Assembly: GCA_019802505.1 (NCBI GenBank)
Contig: JAFMOC010000159.1
Span: 741,501 to 805,500, forward strand
Length of the DNA: 64,000 bases
Reading direction: 5' to 3'
From: Corydoras sp. C115
Lineage: Eukaryota > Chordata > Actinopteri > Siluriformes > Callichthyidae
The position numbers and the translations under genes are program-made. Under the pieces are notes generated by a model that saw only the letters and a list, made by a program, of their open reading frames with translations, ran no database searches and was not told the DNA's origin. Positions within the stretch are counted from its first letter, which is position 1, and the number at the start of each line of letters is the position of its first letter. Positions 24,101 to 34,178 of this stretch are shown here, piece by piece.

Positions 24101-27100
24101 GCCGAAGTTGCTGCCAATGAAGCTACCTTGCAAGTACTGCTAGTGCAAGAACGTCATATAGAAGAACTGCAGAGGCTGGAAGCTGAAGTTGCTCAGCTAA
24201 AGGCTAAACAGGAAGTTGAAGCTGCCCAGCTAAAGGCTAAACAGGAAGCTGAAGCTGCCCAGCTAAAGGCTAAACAGGAAACTGAAAATGTAGAAAGACA
24301 AAGAGTGCTAGAAGCCAAGCGCAGAGAATTAGCACATCTGGAGATGATTAAGGATCTGAAGGCTGCTATGGCACGGCAGCAAGTATATGAACAAAGTGAA
24401 TGTTCACATCAAACATCTAAAAGGAGTCAATGCTCAGATGATGAAATAGATATGCTGCTTCATCAATCTGTTCCTGTGAAGGGTGGAAAGGAAATCAAGC
24501 AGGAACGAAGTCCACCACATTATTCTTTCCCACCACAAGCTGTTATAAATCCAGCTGAAGACAATACGGAAACTCTTGTTAGAGCACTTCCAGAATTGAT
24601 AAATGCTAGTCCCATTCCCATACCAGAACCAACAATATTCAGTGGTGATCCACTTCGGTATAAAGACTGGAAGGTGTCATTTCAGACTCTTATTGACAGG
24701 AAGAACATACCAGCTGAAGAAAAGATATATTATCTAAGAAAATATGTGGGTGGAACTGCGAAGAAGGCCATAGAGAGTTACTTCCTGCTAGGAAGTGAGT
24801 CAGCCTATTTTGAAGCATGGCGTATCCTAGAGGAACGATATGGCAGTCCATTCATCATTGCCAAAGCCTTCAGAGATAAGATCGAAGCATGGCCCAAAAT
24901 AAGTACCAAAAATAGTCTAGAACTTCAAGAACTTGTTGACTTCCTTCGTAGTTGTGAGGCTGCAATGTCTCAAATTGAAGATCTTGAAGTGCTTAACAAC
25001 TGCAGTGAGAACAGGAAGATACTTGCTAAACTTCCAGATTGGTTGATTTTAAGATGGAAACGGAAAGTTGTAGAAATACAAGAAGAAAGTGAAAGTCCAA
25101 AATTCCCGAGCTTCAGCCAGTTTGTCCAGTTTCTAACACGTGAAGCCAAAATCGTTTGTAACCCAATGACATTTTTCCACACACCAGATCCACGTGAAGG
25201 AGAGAAGCTTAAGGTTATAAGTAACAGAAGTCCAAGAGCAAAAGCTTTAATAAGAAGCTCAGATGAGAATGCCAACATCACAAACTGTGTCTTCTGTGAG
25301 AAGGAAGGGCACAATTTAGCAGATTGTCGTAAGATTATGAAGAAGACAATCACAGAAAGAGTCAAGTTTGTCCAGGAGAAAGGGTTGTGCTTTGGTTGTT
25401 TGAAATGGGGTCATCGTTCCAACAACTGCCGCGAAAGGAATATCTGCAAGACATGCGAGAAAGGTCATCCAACTTGCCTTCATGTTAATCGTACTAAGGA
25501 TAAACGCAAGTAAGGGCTGATGGACAAGCCAAAGGATGAAAAGCCAGACCAGCCACAAGATCAACCACCAAGCACATCATGTGATCATCATCAACAACAT
25601 CTCATAGAGTCATTCAGAGTAGCAGAGACACCCATACATCTACAATAATTCCAGTGTGGGTCTCTGCCGCGGCTAAGCCAAATCGTGAAGTTCTTGTGTA
25701 TCTCGGGCCAGAAAAGTGTGGGCACCTCTGGCCTAACTCATTCAATATCTTCAGTTTATGACTTTGGTGCCATCTCCTGGTTTCTGTGTTTTGTGCTTCA
25801 AGTTCTGTGCATGATTGGTTTCAGTTGTATGTGCATCCCTTTGAATGTATTAAAGTGTTTCCTCCATTGTGTGTAGTGTTGGACCTGGTTTGTGTTATAC
25901 ATGGGGGTCCGGTTTTTTTATCCTAAGCGACTTACAAATATCCAAAGTGTTGGGGTCGGAGCACAGGGTTATAAACAGCAACCCTGAAGCAATGAGGGCT
26001 AAGGGTCTTGGTCAAGGACTCAGATTGGTAAGTTAAGTAACCTGGGATTTGAACCCACACCCATCAGGTAGCCCAACCATTAACAATTCTAAAAACTGAG
26101 CTACCATGCCCTTTGTAAGTAGTATTTGTAAGTATTTTAAAAATTGGTATTGGCATGGTGGCTTAGTGGTTAGCATGCTCACCTCTCGGCGGTTCGAATC
26201 CCAATCTGGGTGGAGTTTCTATGTTCTCCCCGTGTCCGAGTGGGTTTCCTCCGGGTTCTCCGGTTTTCCTCCCACAGTCCAAAAACATGGATCAAGTCAA
26301 TTGAGTTCTCCAAATTGCCCCATATAGAGTGTGTATGTGTGAGTGTGTGTGCCCAGCGATGGATTGGCACCCTGTCCTGGGTGTATCTACCCAGCGCCCG
26401 AAACGTTTTCCCCTGGATGGGCATGAGGAACCCCACCGCGACTCTAATATAGGATAAAGCGGAAGATAATGGATGGATGGATGGTATTTTAAAAGTTGGT
26501 ATTGTCCTGTCCTGGATGTATTTGCCCAGCGCCCGAAATGTTCTCCCCTGGATGGGCATCCCTAATAGAGGATAAAGTGGAAGATAATGTATGGATGAAT
26601 AAATCAAAGCTTGTTTTTCCATTATAGTGTGTATTTGTTTTCTAAAAGGGATAAGGCACTCAAAGTTGTGTATTGTGAATATATCATTTGCAAATAACAC
26701 CTATTTCTTGGGATTTATTAACAATAATGCCACCCTCTCGTACCTTATTGCTTTAATATACACTCACATCTAATTGATGTTTGCCATATGTTGTTTCGTA
26801 GCAAAAAAACAGGTGGTACTTGGAAGTGTTGGTTTGATAATGGGTGGTCTGAAAAGTTTGAGAACCACTGTTCTATACATTTAGGGCGGCACGATGGCTT
26901 AGTGGTTAGCACGTTCGCCTTTCAGCGCTAGGGATTCCCGGTTCGAATCCCAATCTGGGTGGAGTTTCCATGTTCTCCCTGTGTCCGCGTGGGTTTCCTC
27001 CGGGTTTTCTGGTTTCCTCCCACAGTCCAAAAACATGGATCAAGTCAATTGAGTTCTCCAAAATTGCCCCATATAGAGTGTGTATGTGTGTGAGTGAGTG

Positions 27101-30100
27101 AGTGTGTGCCCAGCTATAGATTGGCGCCCTGTCCTGGGTGTATATGCCCAGCGCCCGAAACGTTCTCCCCTGGATGGGCATGGGGAACCCCCCCCCCCCT
27201 CCCGTGACCCTAATATAGGATAAAGAGAAGATAATGGATGGATGGATGTTCTATACATTTAAATGCAGATACAACTGCTATATTGTGTCTAGACCTGAGC
27301 AACCTGAGGTCATAACAGCCAAAAGCATTATGAAAATAGCACAGGTCATCATATTTCTTTGGCCAGGCAGTGTTTATTGTTTGTTGTTGCTTTGATTGAT
27401 GATTTTGATGATCTACATTTTGCAGATGTCATTTATTAAATTATTTTCTTGCGTCTTTTTTAGGAGCAATTCACCAGTTACACAAGTAAAGATACAGCGT
27501 CCTGCAAGTTTTAGTGCCAACCAAATTAAGCAGATGCTGCTGGACTGGTGCAGATCCAAGACATGTGACTATAAGGTAAAAAGTTTTAACAGACACTCTC
27601 AGGTTAAAATCCAAAGCTGAGCCAGTTGTCAGCTTCCAGTAAGGAACACACTGACTGTCCCGATGCTTCTGTCCCTGATGCTGGAGCCCTCTGAGTGCCA
27701 GAGTGCAAACAGTTGGGAAGAAAAGACAACCTAGTGTTGATCATCAATGCTTCAGTTATTATAGGTAATATTAGGTTAATTATAATTATAGGTTGGTAAA
27801 TATAGGTACAGAGAAGAAAAGCTTTGGTTAGTTTGATGTGGTCACAGAAGTCAGACAGTCAGCAAAGTGAAACCAGACATTTCATATGATTTCAAGAACC
27901 AATACCTGAACCTTTTTCCTCCATCTTTTGGCCAGAAGCCAAGGTTAACGAGAGGACACAGAAAAGTGATGACAAGTTGAATAATATGATATGATTATAT
28001 AAAAAATATAAATGATCTAAAAGTTTAAAATTTATATTTAAGTACTTCACCTTACTACATCTACTTTAAAACTGTTACATATATACATGTCTTTCAATCT
28101 GTTACATAAGCAGGTTTATTTAAGCAAGCAGACTATCCATCCATCCATTATCTTACGTTTTATCCTATACTAGGGTCGCGGTGGGGTTCCCCATGCCCAT
28201 CCAGTGAAGAACGTCTTGGGCACTGGGCAGATACACCCAGGACAGGGTACCAATCTATCGCTGGGCACACACTCACTCATACTGACACACTCTATATGGG
28301 ACAATTTGGAGAATTCAATTTACCTTGATCCATGTTTTTGGACTGTGGGAGGAACCTGGAGAACCTGGAGAAAACCCATGTGGATACGGGGAGAACATAG
28401 AAACTCCACCCAGATGGGGATTTGAACTGGAATTCCCCAGCGCTGAGAGGAGAACATGCTAACCACTAAGCCACCGTGCTGCCGCAAGCAGAATACATCT
28501 TCATTAAAACCTTACAGACACAAACCAGGTTTTTTATACTGACTTGGATTTATCGCTTTCAGACCGACCCAATCACTGCATAATAAAGAGAAATGAGAGC
28601 GTTAGTGAAACCGAGAATATTTGTCCATTCTTACAAGCATAATTGTTGTTCAGATTAAATTTGTGATAAATAGCAAAATACTGTTTTTTTCTTGTTTATC
28701 CCCCACTCAATCAGATCTAATATTCATTTACTCATTATCTTCTGCTTAATCCTCTACTAGGGTTTCTGGGGGGGATTTCCTCATACCCATCCCATGCCCA
28801 TCCAGGGGAGAACGTTTCGGGTACTGGACAGATACACCCAGGACAGGGTGCCAGTCTATCAATGAGCACACACTTACAGACACACACAGACCATATGGGG
28901 CAATTTAGAGCATACAATTTACCTTGAATTCATGTCAGCCACTGTGATGCCCCATTTTAAATGTTTAATTATTAATGTAAAACTGTGAGCTTATTGCATA
29001 TGACATTTGGGAAACTGTGAGCAACTTGACATATTAATAAATAACCATGTACAGTAAATATGATTTTTTATTTATTTTTTATATTTGTTATTTTTCCCTC
29101 TAGATGGGGATTTTTTTTCTAGGTGGCTGATTTTTTAGTGGCAGAAAAAGGCTTCCATATATAAACCTACAAAGGAAAAATGAACATGTGACAAGAGATG
29201 CAACTGAATCTGAGCAAACTAAATATTTTAATTAATTTCATTTTAATTAGTTGAACAATAAACAGGGCGGCACGGTGGTTAAGTGGTTAGCACGTTCGCC
29301 TCTCAGCGCTAGGGATTCCCGGTTCGAATCCCCATCTGGGTGGAGTTTCCATGTTCTCCTCGTGTCCGCGTGGGTTTCCTCCGGGTTCTCCAGTTTCTTC
29401 CCACAGTCCAAAAACATGGATCAAGTCAAGTGAGTTCTCCAAATTGCCCCATATAGAGTGTGTCTGTGTGAGTGAGTGTGTTCCCAGCGATAGATTGGCG
29501 CCCTGTTCTGGGTGTATCTGCCCAGCAACCGAAACGTTCTCCCCTGGATGGGCATGGGGAACCCCACCACGACCCTAATAGAGGATAAAGCGGAAGATAA
29601 TGAATGAATGAACAATAAACACACACAGTGTCTGTGTGGGTCAGTATGTGCCCAGCAATGGATTGGCGCCCTGTTCTGGGTGTATTTGCCCAGCGCCCGA
29701 AACGGTCTCCCCTGGATGGGCATGGGGAACCCCCCCTAGTAGAGTATATAGCGGAAGATAACGGATGGATGGATGGAGAAACACACACAGCTGCACCAGA
29801 TTACACAAATTAACATATAATACCACCAGACCTCAATAGAGGACGCTGTTGAGCTATTCCTTATTTACTGTAATACCACCAGCGGACGATAGAGGGTAAT
29901 GTAATATTTAAACTCAAGAATCTATTCATTCTTTTAAAATGAATTAGGTTAAAGTCTGATTGCATGTCTGCTTGACTAATATCTGTGTCCTTTTAAAAGT
30001 TTTCAAATTAATTAATTAATTAATTAAGTGATACATGCTTATATACATCCATCCATCCATTGTATTCCGCTTTATCCTCTAAAGGGTGGAGGGGGGGGGG

Positions 30101-33100
30101 GGGGTTCCCCATGCCCATCCGGGGGAGAACGTTTTGGGTGCTGGGCAGATACACCCAGGACAGGGTGCCAATCTATCGCTAGGCACACACTCACAAAAAC
30201 ACACTCTATATGGGGCAATTTGGAGATTTCAATTGACCTTAATGCATGTTTTTGGACTGTGGGTGGACATGGTGAGAACATGGAAACTCCACCCAGATTG
30301 GGATTCGAACCAGGAGAGGCTAACCTGCTAACCACTAAGCCACCGTGCCACCCTGTTTAAATACAATCCCTTAATACTCTTTAAGGATACTTTGTGTGAC
30401 CAATATCAAAATGGGCAAATGGTAAAGTTGGAAATATAAAGCTATTTGACTTCTTAGTCATCTATTTTCTATTTTAATTCTTACTCCTGCATTCTTGTGT
30501 TTTCTTTCTATTTAGAACGTGAACATTCAGAATTTCTCCTCTAGTTGGAGTGATGGACTGGCCTTCTGTGCTTTGGTACACCATTTCTTCCCTGAGGCCT
30601 TTGACTACACTACACTTAGTCCTAATAATCGCAGGCAAAACTTTGAGTTGGCATTCAAAACGGCAGAGTGAGTAAAAACAAGCAAAATATAAAAAAAAAA
30701 AAAAAAAAAAAAAACCAACCCTATATCCTGTGGTGGGGCACTGGGGCTGTTCAGATAATCCATCCATCCATCCATTATCTTCCGCTTTATCCTCTATTAG
30801 GGTCGTGGGGAAGTTCCCCATGACCATCCAGGGGAGAAAGTTTCGGGCGCTGGGCAGATACACCCAGGACAGGGCGCCAATCTATCGCTGGGCACACACT
30901 CACTCACACAGACACACCCATACACACTCTATATGGGGCAATTTGGAGAACACAATTGACCTTAATCCATGTTTTTGGACTGTGGGAGGAAACCGGAGAA
31001 TCCGGAGGAAACCCACGCGGACACGGGGAGAACATGGAAACTCCACCCAGATTGGGATTCGAACCGGGAATCCCTAGTGCTGAGAGGAGAACATGCTAAC
31101 CACTAAGCCACCGTGCCGCCCTGTTCAGATAATAAACTGAATTAATTATGAACTGCAAAATTATTAATAAGAAATGTATTTATTTGTACTGTGTGTAGGC
31201 GGCATGGTGGCTTAGTGGTTAGCACGTTCGCCTCTCAGCGCTAGGGATTCCCGGTTTGAATCCCCATCTGGTTGGAGTTTCCATGTTCTCCCCGTGTCTG
31301 CGTGGGTTTCCTCCGGGTTCTCTGGCCATGTTGTGATTAGAGAAAAAACTAATCACAGAGATGACTGACTTTAACAGGAATGTTAGTGAGAAATTTACAG
31401 ACCCGAAAGAAAGAAGGTTCAAATTCATGTTTAAATAAAACTATTTTTTTTATTTAAAATTTATTTTTATTTTTGAAGACTTTTTTATTTTAAATTTGTT
31501 TGCGCCCCCCTCGATTTTTTAACACCAGCCGCCACTGCCTATATCATGTTAAATTACTTTATTCTAAATTATTTCTGCTTGTATAAAATTTATACAATAT
31601 ATTTCTAAAATTCATTCATTCATTATCTCCCGCTTTATCCTCTATTAGGGTCACGGTGGGGTTCCCCATGTCCATCCAGGGGAGAACGTCTCGGGCGCTG
31701 GGCAGATAGACCCAGGACAGGGCGCCAATCCATCGCTGGGCACACACTCACTCACACAGACACACTCTATATGGGGCAATTTTGAGAATTCAATTGACTT
31801 GATCCATGTTTTTGGACTGTGGGAGGAAACCGGAGAACCCGAAGGAAACCCACGCAGACACGGGGAGAACATGGAAACTCCACCCAGATGGGGATTCGAA
31901 CTGGGAATCCCTAGCGCTGAGAGGCGAACGTGCTAACCACTAAGCCACCGTGCCGCCTATTTCTAAAATAAATTTATAAAATAAAAAAGTATTAAATTTA
32001 ATAGAAAATTGGCAATCTATCCATAGAAAACAAAATTAATTATCCATCCATCCATTATCTTCCACTTTATCTTATATTAGGGTCGCGGTGGGGTTCCCCA
32101 TGCCCATCCAGGGGAGAATGTTTCGGGCGCTGGGCAGATAGACCCAGGACAGGGCGCCAATCCATCGCTGGGCACACACTCACTCACACAGACACACTCT
32201 ATATGGGGCAATTTGGAGAACTCAGTTGACTTAATCCATGTTTTTGGACTGTGTGAGGAAACCGGGGAACTCGGAGGAAACCCATGCAGACACGGGGAGA
32301 ACATGGAAACACCACCCAGATGGGGATTCGAACCGGGAATCCCTAGCGCTGAGAGGCAAACGTGCTAACCCCAAAATTAAAACCCGCCCCAAAATTAATT
32401 AATGACCACTTATTAGTTCATTAATTGGTCATTTTTTTGATTCATGTGTTGTCATGGTCACCCGATCTCGACACAATCTGTACATGACAGTCCTACACTG
32501 TTGATGCCCCCACTGAGACTTAGTCCTCACAAGGTTTCTTCCTTAAAATAACAACATAACAGGGAGTTTTTCTTGCCACTGTCACTTCGGCTTGCTCTTT
32601 GGGGGTTTAAAGGCTTTTAACTCTGTAAAGCTGCTTTGTGACAATGTACTGTTGTAAAAAAGCACTATGTAAATAAATAACTTGAACTTTTCATCGATGG
32701 TGAACAATTGTGCAAAGTTTCAGCTTAATCAGGTAACGGGAAGTGGTTGCAAACTTTTTACCAAACACACAAACAGATGAAGCTAATATAGGGTCAAAAT
32801 AACGATGCACACTTTACAATCATAAAGAACAGAGTTTTGTTCATATATCAGCTGTTATTTTTCCTCATAAACCTTCACAAACTTTAATGCAAACTTACTT
32901 ACATTAAAGTGTTTTATAAAACAAGTAGTTCTGGTCCTTATATCTGATTGGTTCAGCCATTTGTCCAGCCGTGAACTTATTGACAATAACACACACCGCA
33001 CCCAGCGATGGATTGGCACCCTGTCCTGGGTCTATCTGCCCAGCGCCCGAGACGTTCTCCCCTGGATGGGCATGGGGAACCCCACCACGACCCTAATAGA

Positions 33101-34178
33101 GGATGAAGCGGGAGATAATGAATGAATGAATGAATGAACACACACCGCTGACCGCATCACATTCAAATCAATGTTTGATATACAATAGATTTTTTTCCCA
33201 CTGTCATACAGTTCATACAGTTAACTGCTTTTTTGTAATTTGGCCACTTGATGGCAGTATTAGAATGTTGGAGAAACCAGAATCCTGTCAATCAGCGATC
33301 AACGTTCACTTCAAAAACCAGACTAGATTAGCCACAGACCAGTTTATTTAACATTTCTGCTTTTAATAAACTAGGGCTGTATTCATCTACAAATTTTCGT
33401 AGTCGAATCTGATTCGTCAGATTTTCCCTATAGTCGACTGATAGTCGAATCAGTTAAAATTTCACCACAAGATGGCGCTATAAGCATAGTTTTTAAAAAA
33501 TATTTTTTTATATATTTTACTTGTTTTTCTAACAAAAGAAAACCTTATTTTTTTTGTTTTTCTTTTTTCTTTTTTTTTTCTAGAAATTAGGATGATTTTA
33601 TTTGACAAAAGGCTATATATATAACGAAAACAAAGACATTTCATGTAATAACTAACGCTTAGCAGCAGCCATGTGATCAAAATGGTACATTCAACTATGA
33701 GGTTCATAGTCGACTACGGTTCTCTGAATCGAATCGTCGAATCAGCGAATATTGCAGCTCACCCCTATAATAAACACTTTTATGAATCAAACCTTATTTT
33801 TTATTATAGTATGTTTGTAATTATTTTCTAAAATCAATAAGACACCAGAGGATAAATCACGGGAAAGAGGTGTAACTGTACTTAGCTACGCGTTGTGCCT
33901 AATAACACCATTTTCCGGCTATTCATTTACAATAATGCACAACCTCTCGTACCTTATCGCTTTATTATGTTATAGTTTATCTATTATATCATCTGTGAAA
34001 ATAATTTTTTCTCTTTGCAATTTTTCCCAGGGCTTTTGCTGACTGCATGCCTTTGTTGGATGTGGAGGACATGATGATAATGGGCAAGAAACCAGACTCC
34101 AAATGTGTCTTCACTTATGTCCAGTCACTGGTTAATCACCTGCGCAAATATGAGATGGCTTGTAGCAAACGTCACTAA
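15916..34178 (+). CDS. smtn: smoothelin (3' part of gene, eight exons joined)
   Basis: Smoothelin is an actin-binding cytoskeletal protein of contractile smooth muscle. I joined exons 15916-16086, 16196-16271, 17158-17241, 18220-18282, 18398-18470, 27464-27575, 30516-30667 and 34031-34178; all phases agree and there is no internal stop. The first three exons give a smoothelin domain (IEDEEILDKM, then FEERK...ALRELRKKKR, then DQRDER). Next comes a Ser/Thr-rich linker with QTKSYTYVSSS, matching the linker of vertebrate SMTN. The last three exons give a single C-terminal CH domain (IKQMLLDWCRSKT, NFSSSWSDGLAFCALVHHFF, MIMGKKPDSKCVFTYVQSL). Having both a smoothelin domain and FPEAFDY/SPNNRRQNFE points to SMTN over SMTNL1 or SMTNL2; which teleost paralogue (smtna or smtnb) is not decided. 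The N-terminal part lies upstream, mostly outside the window. The introns are swollen by mobile elements. Confidence 0.9.
16196..16271 (+). CDS. smtn: smoothelin exon: core of smoothelin domain, GC donor
   Basis: 25 codons plus one base after TTATTCTAG. It encodes LDNSKEFEERKVIMEALREL and the basic RKKKR. The frame and the next exon (DQRDER) require the exon to end at AGAG|GCAATT, so the intron begins with GC instead of GT. Confidence 0.82.
16312..16935. repeat. two DANA-like SINEs in opposite directions
   Basis: A full + copy at 16312-16675 with a poly-C run, then a partial minus copy at 16684-16930. Both lie in a smoothelin intron. Confidence 0.78.
17158..17241 (+). CDS. smtn: smoothelin exon: charged helix after smoothelin domain
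   Basis: It follows a strong polypyrimidine tract and CTTTCAG and ends at ACAG|GTATG. It encodes DQRDERNLHMQELKQQKEER and then a Lys/Ser-rich end, matching the DQRDKERERR segment of SMTN. Confidence 0.85.
17351..18005. repeat. DANA-like SINE fragments
   Basis: 3' part at 17351-17471 (+); headed minus copy at 17756-18005 joined to the second SINE family. Confidence 0.7.
17616..17750 (+). repeat. second SINE family, copy
   Basis: GTAGCTCAGGGTTTAGGGC, GGTTCAAATCCCAGGTCC and GACCCTTAACCCTCATTGC. It runs straight into a DANA-like SINE body at 17756. Confidence 0.62.
18090..18149. repeat. (CTAT)n microsatellite
   Basis: About 15 units in a smoothelin intron. Confidence 0.92.
18220..18282 (+). 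CDS. smtn: smoothelin linker exon
   Basis: 63 bases between CATGTAG and GATG|GTAAG, phase 1 at both ends. It encodes NGSRISHSIVERRTYTGKSD. The phases match both neighbours. Confidence 0.75.
18398..18470 (+). CDS. smtn: smoothelin linker exon (Ser/Thr-rich)
   Basis: 73 bases between GTTTCAG and GGAAG|GTGAGT. It encodes GLVQTKSYTYVSSSTSTTSK, resembling the QTKTFSSSSSSKK segment of mammalian SMTN. It ends in phase 2 and is followed by a 9-kb intron. Confidence 0.8.
18661..19224 (-). repeat. DANA-like SINE split by a solo LTR
   Basis: The tail at 18661-18710 and body/head at 19066-19224 are separated by the LTR at 18711-19065. Confidence 0.65.
18711..19065 (+). mobile_element. solo LTR with 5-bp target duplication
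   Basis: It starts TGTAACAGGTGCC and ends ACCGTGACA, flanked by TTATG at 18706-18710 and 19066-19070. TTTAAATAAACTC near 18,950 is a likely polyadenylation signal. It landed inside an older minus-strand SINE whose halves lie on either side. Probably Gypsy-type; the class is inference. Confidence 0.75.
19573..20504 (-). mobile_element. solo LTR (932 bp) with 5-bp target duplication
   Basis: It begins TGTTAGCATC and ends TCTCTGACA, with ATTAG on both sides (19568-19572, 20505-20509). The minus strand carries AATAAAACC near its 3' end, so it probably reads on the minus strand. It contains a short tandem repeat at 20,003-20,100. Open frames here are not genes. Confidence 0.72.
20003..20100. repeat. 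short tandem repeat inside solo LTR
   Basis: AATGTCTTATATACACAG with GAGGA spacers, four to five units. Confidence 0.7.
20598..20949 (+). repeat. DANA-like SINE
   Basis: Head slightly shortened; its 3' half and right flank are duplicated at 27.2 kb. Confidence 0.8.
21066..21590. repeat. DANA-like SINE fragment and full copy
   Basis: Tail at 21066-21115 (+) and full minus copy at 21241-21590. Confidence 0.78.
21748..22149 (-). pseudogene. BED zinc-finger hAT transposase N-terminal fragment
   Basis: The minus strand encodes VWEHFIQNHNSVMLCQIYKV then AFHSTTAMHEHLK, a BED-finger pattern seen in ZBED/hAT proteins. The second zinc Cys is replaced by Tyr (CQIY), and the expected basic end after HLK is lost. 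No catalytic domain follows. Confidence 0.55.
22472..22797 (+). repeat. DANA-like SINE
   Basis: Complete but for a deletion across the B box. Confidence 0.8.
22815..22950 (+). repeat. repeat with inverted copy at 32400-32760
   Basis: CACTTCCCGTTATCTGATTA, AACTTTGCACAATTTTTCAT and CAACACATGAATCAAT occur in reverse complement at 32,400-32,760, where the 3'-end repeat interrupts them. Confidence 0.45.
23070..23521 (+). mobile_element. 5' LTR of BEL/Pao element (left edge approximate)
   Basis: The segment is repeated in inverse orientation at 47299-48130. Homology stops sharply after ...GAGAGAGCTACA at 23521, giving the expected CA terminus. The left edge is inferred from fading similarity, possibly TGTTCCTTTAAG near 23070. 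Confidence 0.6.
23690..25513 (+). CDS. BEL/Pao retrotransposon Gag-like protein
   Basis: 607 codons from ATG 23690, uninterrupted to TAA. An upstream open stretch to 23576 has no ATG. Order: an N-terminal helical region; a coiled coil with three 11-residue repeats of AQLKAKQE type (24,190-24,290); the DUF1759-like Gag core of Pao elements (PEPTIFSGDPLRYKDWKVSF, IYYLRKYVGGTAKKAI, AWRILEERYGSPF); and zinc knuckles at about residues 533-600 (CVFCEKEGHNLADC, CFGCLKWGHRSNNC, CKTCEKGHPTCLH). In the intact family it packages element RNA in cytoplasmic particles. It sits in the sense orientation in the large intron between smoothelin exons at 18470 and 27464. Confidence 0.87.
   Translation: MTEKGQELHDAQVRRLELHFSVCYKKWKEVIKTKQTLSGQCSANLMNENVTKVNDASKSLNAVYDELRQISVPDQDTRRRIDICQTVTQKIVQQAMTLQDTMNTQGHDLEKTSSIRPRSSKNSTYSHRTSASKRRAAAEVAANEATLQVLLVQERHIEELQRLEAEVAQLKAKQEVEAAQLKAKQEAEAAQLKAKQETENVERQRVLEAKRRELAHLEMIKDLKAAMARQQVYEQSECSHQTSKRSQCSDDEIDMLLHQSVPVKGGKEIKQERSPPHYSFPPQAVINPAEDNTETLVRALPELINASPIPIPEPTIFSGDPLRYKDWKVSFQTLIDRKNIPAEEKIYYLRKYVGGTAKKAIESYFLLGSESAYFEAWRILEERYGSPFIIAKAFRDKIEAWPKISTKNSLELQELVDFLRSCEAAMSQIEDLEVLNNCSENRKILAKLPDWLILRWKRKVVEIQEESESPKFPSFSQFVQFLTREAKIVCNPMTFFHTPDPREGEKLKVISNRSPRAKALIRSSDENANITNCVFCEKEGHNLADCRKIMKKTITERVKFVQEKGLCFGCLKWGHRSNNCRERNICKTCEKGHPTCLHVNRTKDKRK
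25620..25696 (+). pseudogene. BEL/Pao pol start fragment (protease region)
   Basis: In another frame from gag the sequence reads STIIPVWVSAAAKPNREVLVY, the segment just before the aspartic protease in Pao-type Pol. It breaks off at about 25,697, where unrelated repeat sequence begins (CCAGAAAAGTGTGGGCACC). Protease, RT, RNase H, integrase and the 3' LTR are all missing. Confidence 0.65.
25918..26113 (-). repeat. second SINE family, copy
   Basis: Reverse complement of the family with its GTAAGTCGCTTAGGAT-type tail at the left end and GAGCTACC at the head. Confidence 0.6.
26153..26600 (+). repeat. DANA-like SINE plus tail fragment
   Basis: Full copy at 26153-26486, then a 3' fragment at 26505-26600. 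Confidence 0.8.
26884..27248 (+). repeat. DANA-like SINE with 13-bp target duplication
   Basis: Flanked by TTCTATACATTTA (26871-26883, 27249-27261), so this is a primary insertion site. Confidence 0.88.
27464..27575 (+). CDS. smtn: smoothelin exon: first part of CH domain
   Basis: 112 bases from TTTTTAG to TATAAG|GTAAAA. It encodes SNSPVTQVKIQRPASF and IKQMLLDWCRSKTCDYK, the first helix of the type-2-like CH domain that ends smoothelin proteins. Confidence 0.9.
27576..28130. other. no recognised feature
   Basis: Smoothelin intron sequence with no repeat or coding pattern that I recognise. Confidence 0.5.
28134..28482 (-). repeat. DANA-like SINE, full length
   Basis: Minus copy in a smoothelin intron. 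Confidence 0.82.
28727..28940 (-). repeat. DANA-like SINE, 3' part
   Basis: Tail and second half of the body only; CATACCCATCCCATGCCCAT is a local duplication. Confidence 0.65.
29266..29780 (+). repeat. DANA-like SINE plus 3' fragment
   Basis: Full copy at 29266-29612, then 3' part at 29622-29780. Confidence 0.82.
30046..30354 (-). repeat. DANA-like SINE
   Basis: Minus copy with G-run GGAGGGGGGGGGGGGG and body deletion. Confidence 0.78.
30516..30667 (+). CDS. smtn: smoothelin exon: central CH domain
   Basis: 152 bases from CTATTTAG to GCAGA|GTGAG. It encodes NVNIQNFSSSWSDGLAFCAL, VHHFFPEAFDY and SPNNRRQNFELAFKTA, the core of the CH fold. Confidence 0.93.
30757..31325. repeat. DANA-like SINE copy and head fragment
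   Basis: Full minus copy at 30757-31122 and a 5' fragment at 31198-31325 (+). Confidence 0.8.
31611..31957 (-). repeat. DANA-like SINE, full length
   Basis: Minus copy; TATTTCTAAAAT-like sequence occurs on both sides, a probable target duplication. Confidence 0.83.
32043..32380 (-). repeat. DANA-like SINE
   Basis: Minus copy, head end truncated. Confidence 0.8.
32503..32694 (+). repeat. 3'-end repeat, second copy
   Basis: Close match to 594-796, including TGCTTTGTGACAATGTACTG. Confidence 0.55.
32998..33136 (+). repeat. DANA-like SINE, 3' part
   Basis: From CCCAGCGATGGATTGG to an (ATGA)n tail. ACACACCGC lies on both sides. Confidence 0.7.
33372..33767 (-). mobile_element. hAT-type MITE, copy 1 (396 bp)
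   Basis: Ends TAGGGCTG and CACCCCTA, exact 8-bp duplication TAATAAAC (33364-33371, 33768-33775). The interior carries imperfect inverted motifs (GTCGAATC / GATTCGAC). It lies in the last smoothelin intron, inverted relative to copy 2. Confidence 0.85.
34031..34178 (+). CDS. smtn: smoothelin last coding exon
   Basis: It follows TTTTTCCCAG and encodes AFADCMPLLDVEDMMIMGKK, PDSKCVFTYVQSL and a short basic end (CSKRH) before TAA. A/T-rich 3' UTR follows, with ATTAAA near 34,414 and AATAAATAAATAAA near 34,473 as possible polyadenylation signals. Two inverted hAT MITEs flank the exon. Confidence 0.93.

Noticed and set aside
24970..25365. 131-codon minus-strand frame
   Set aside because: Antisense shadow of the BEL/Pao gag.
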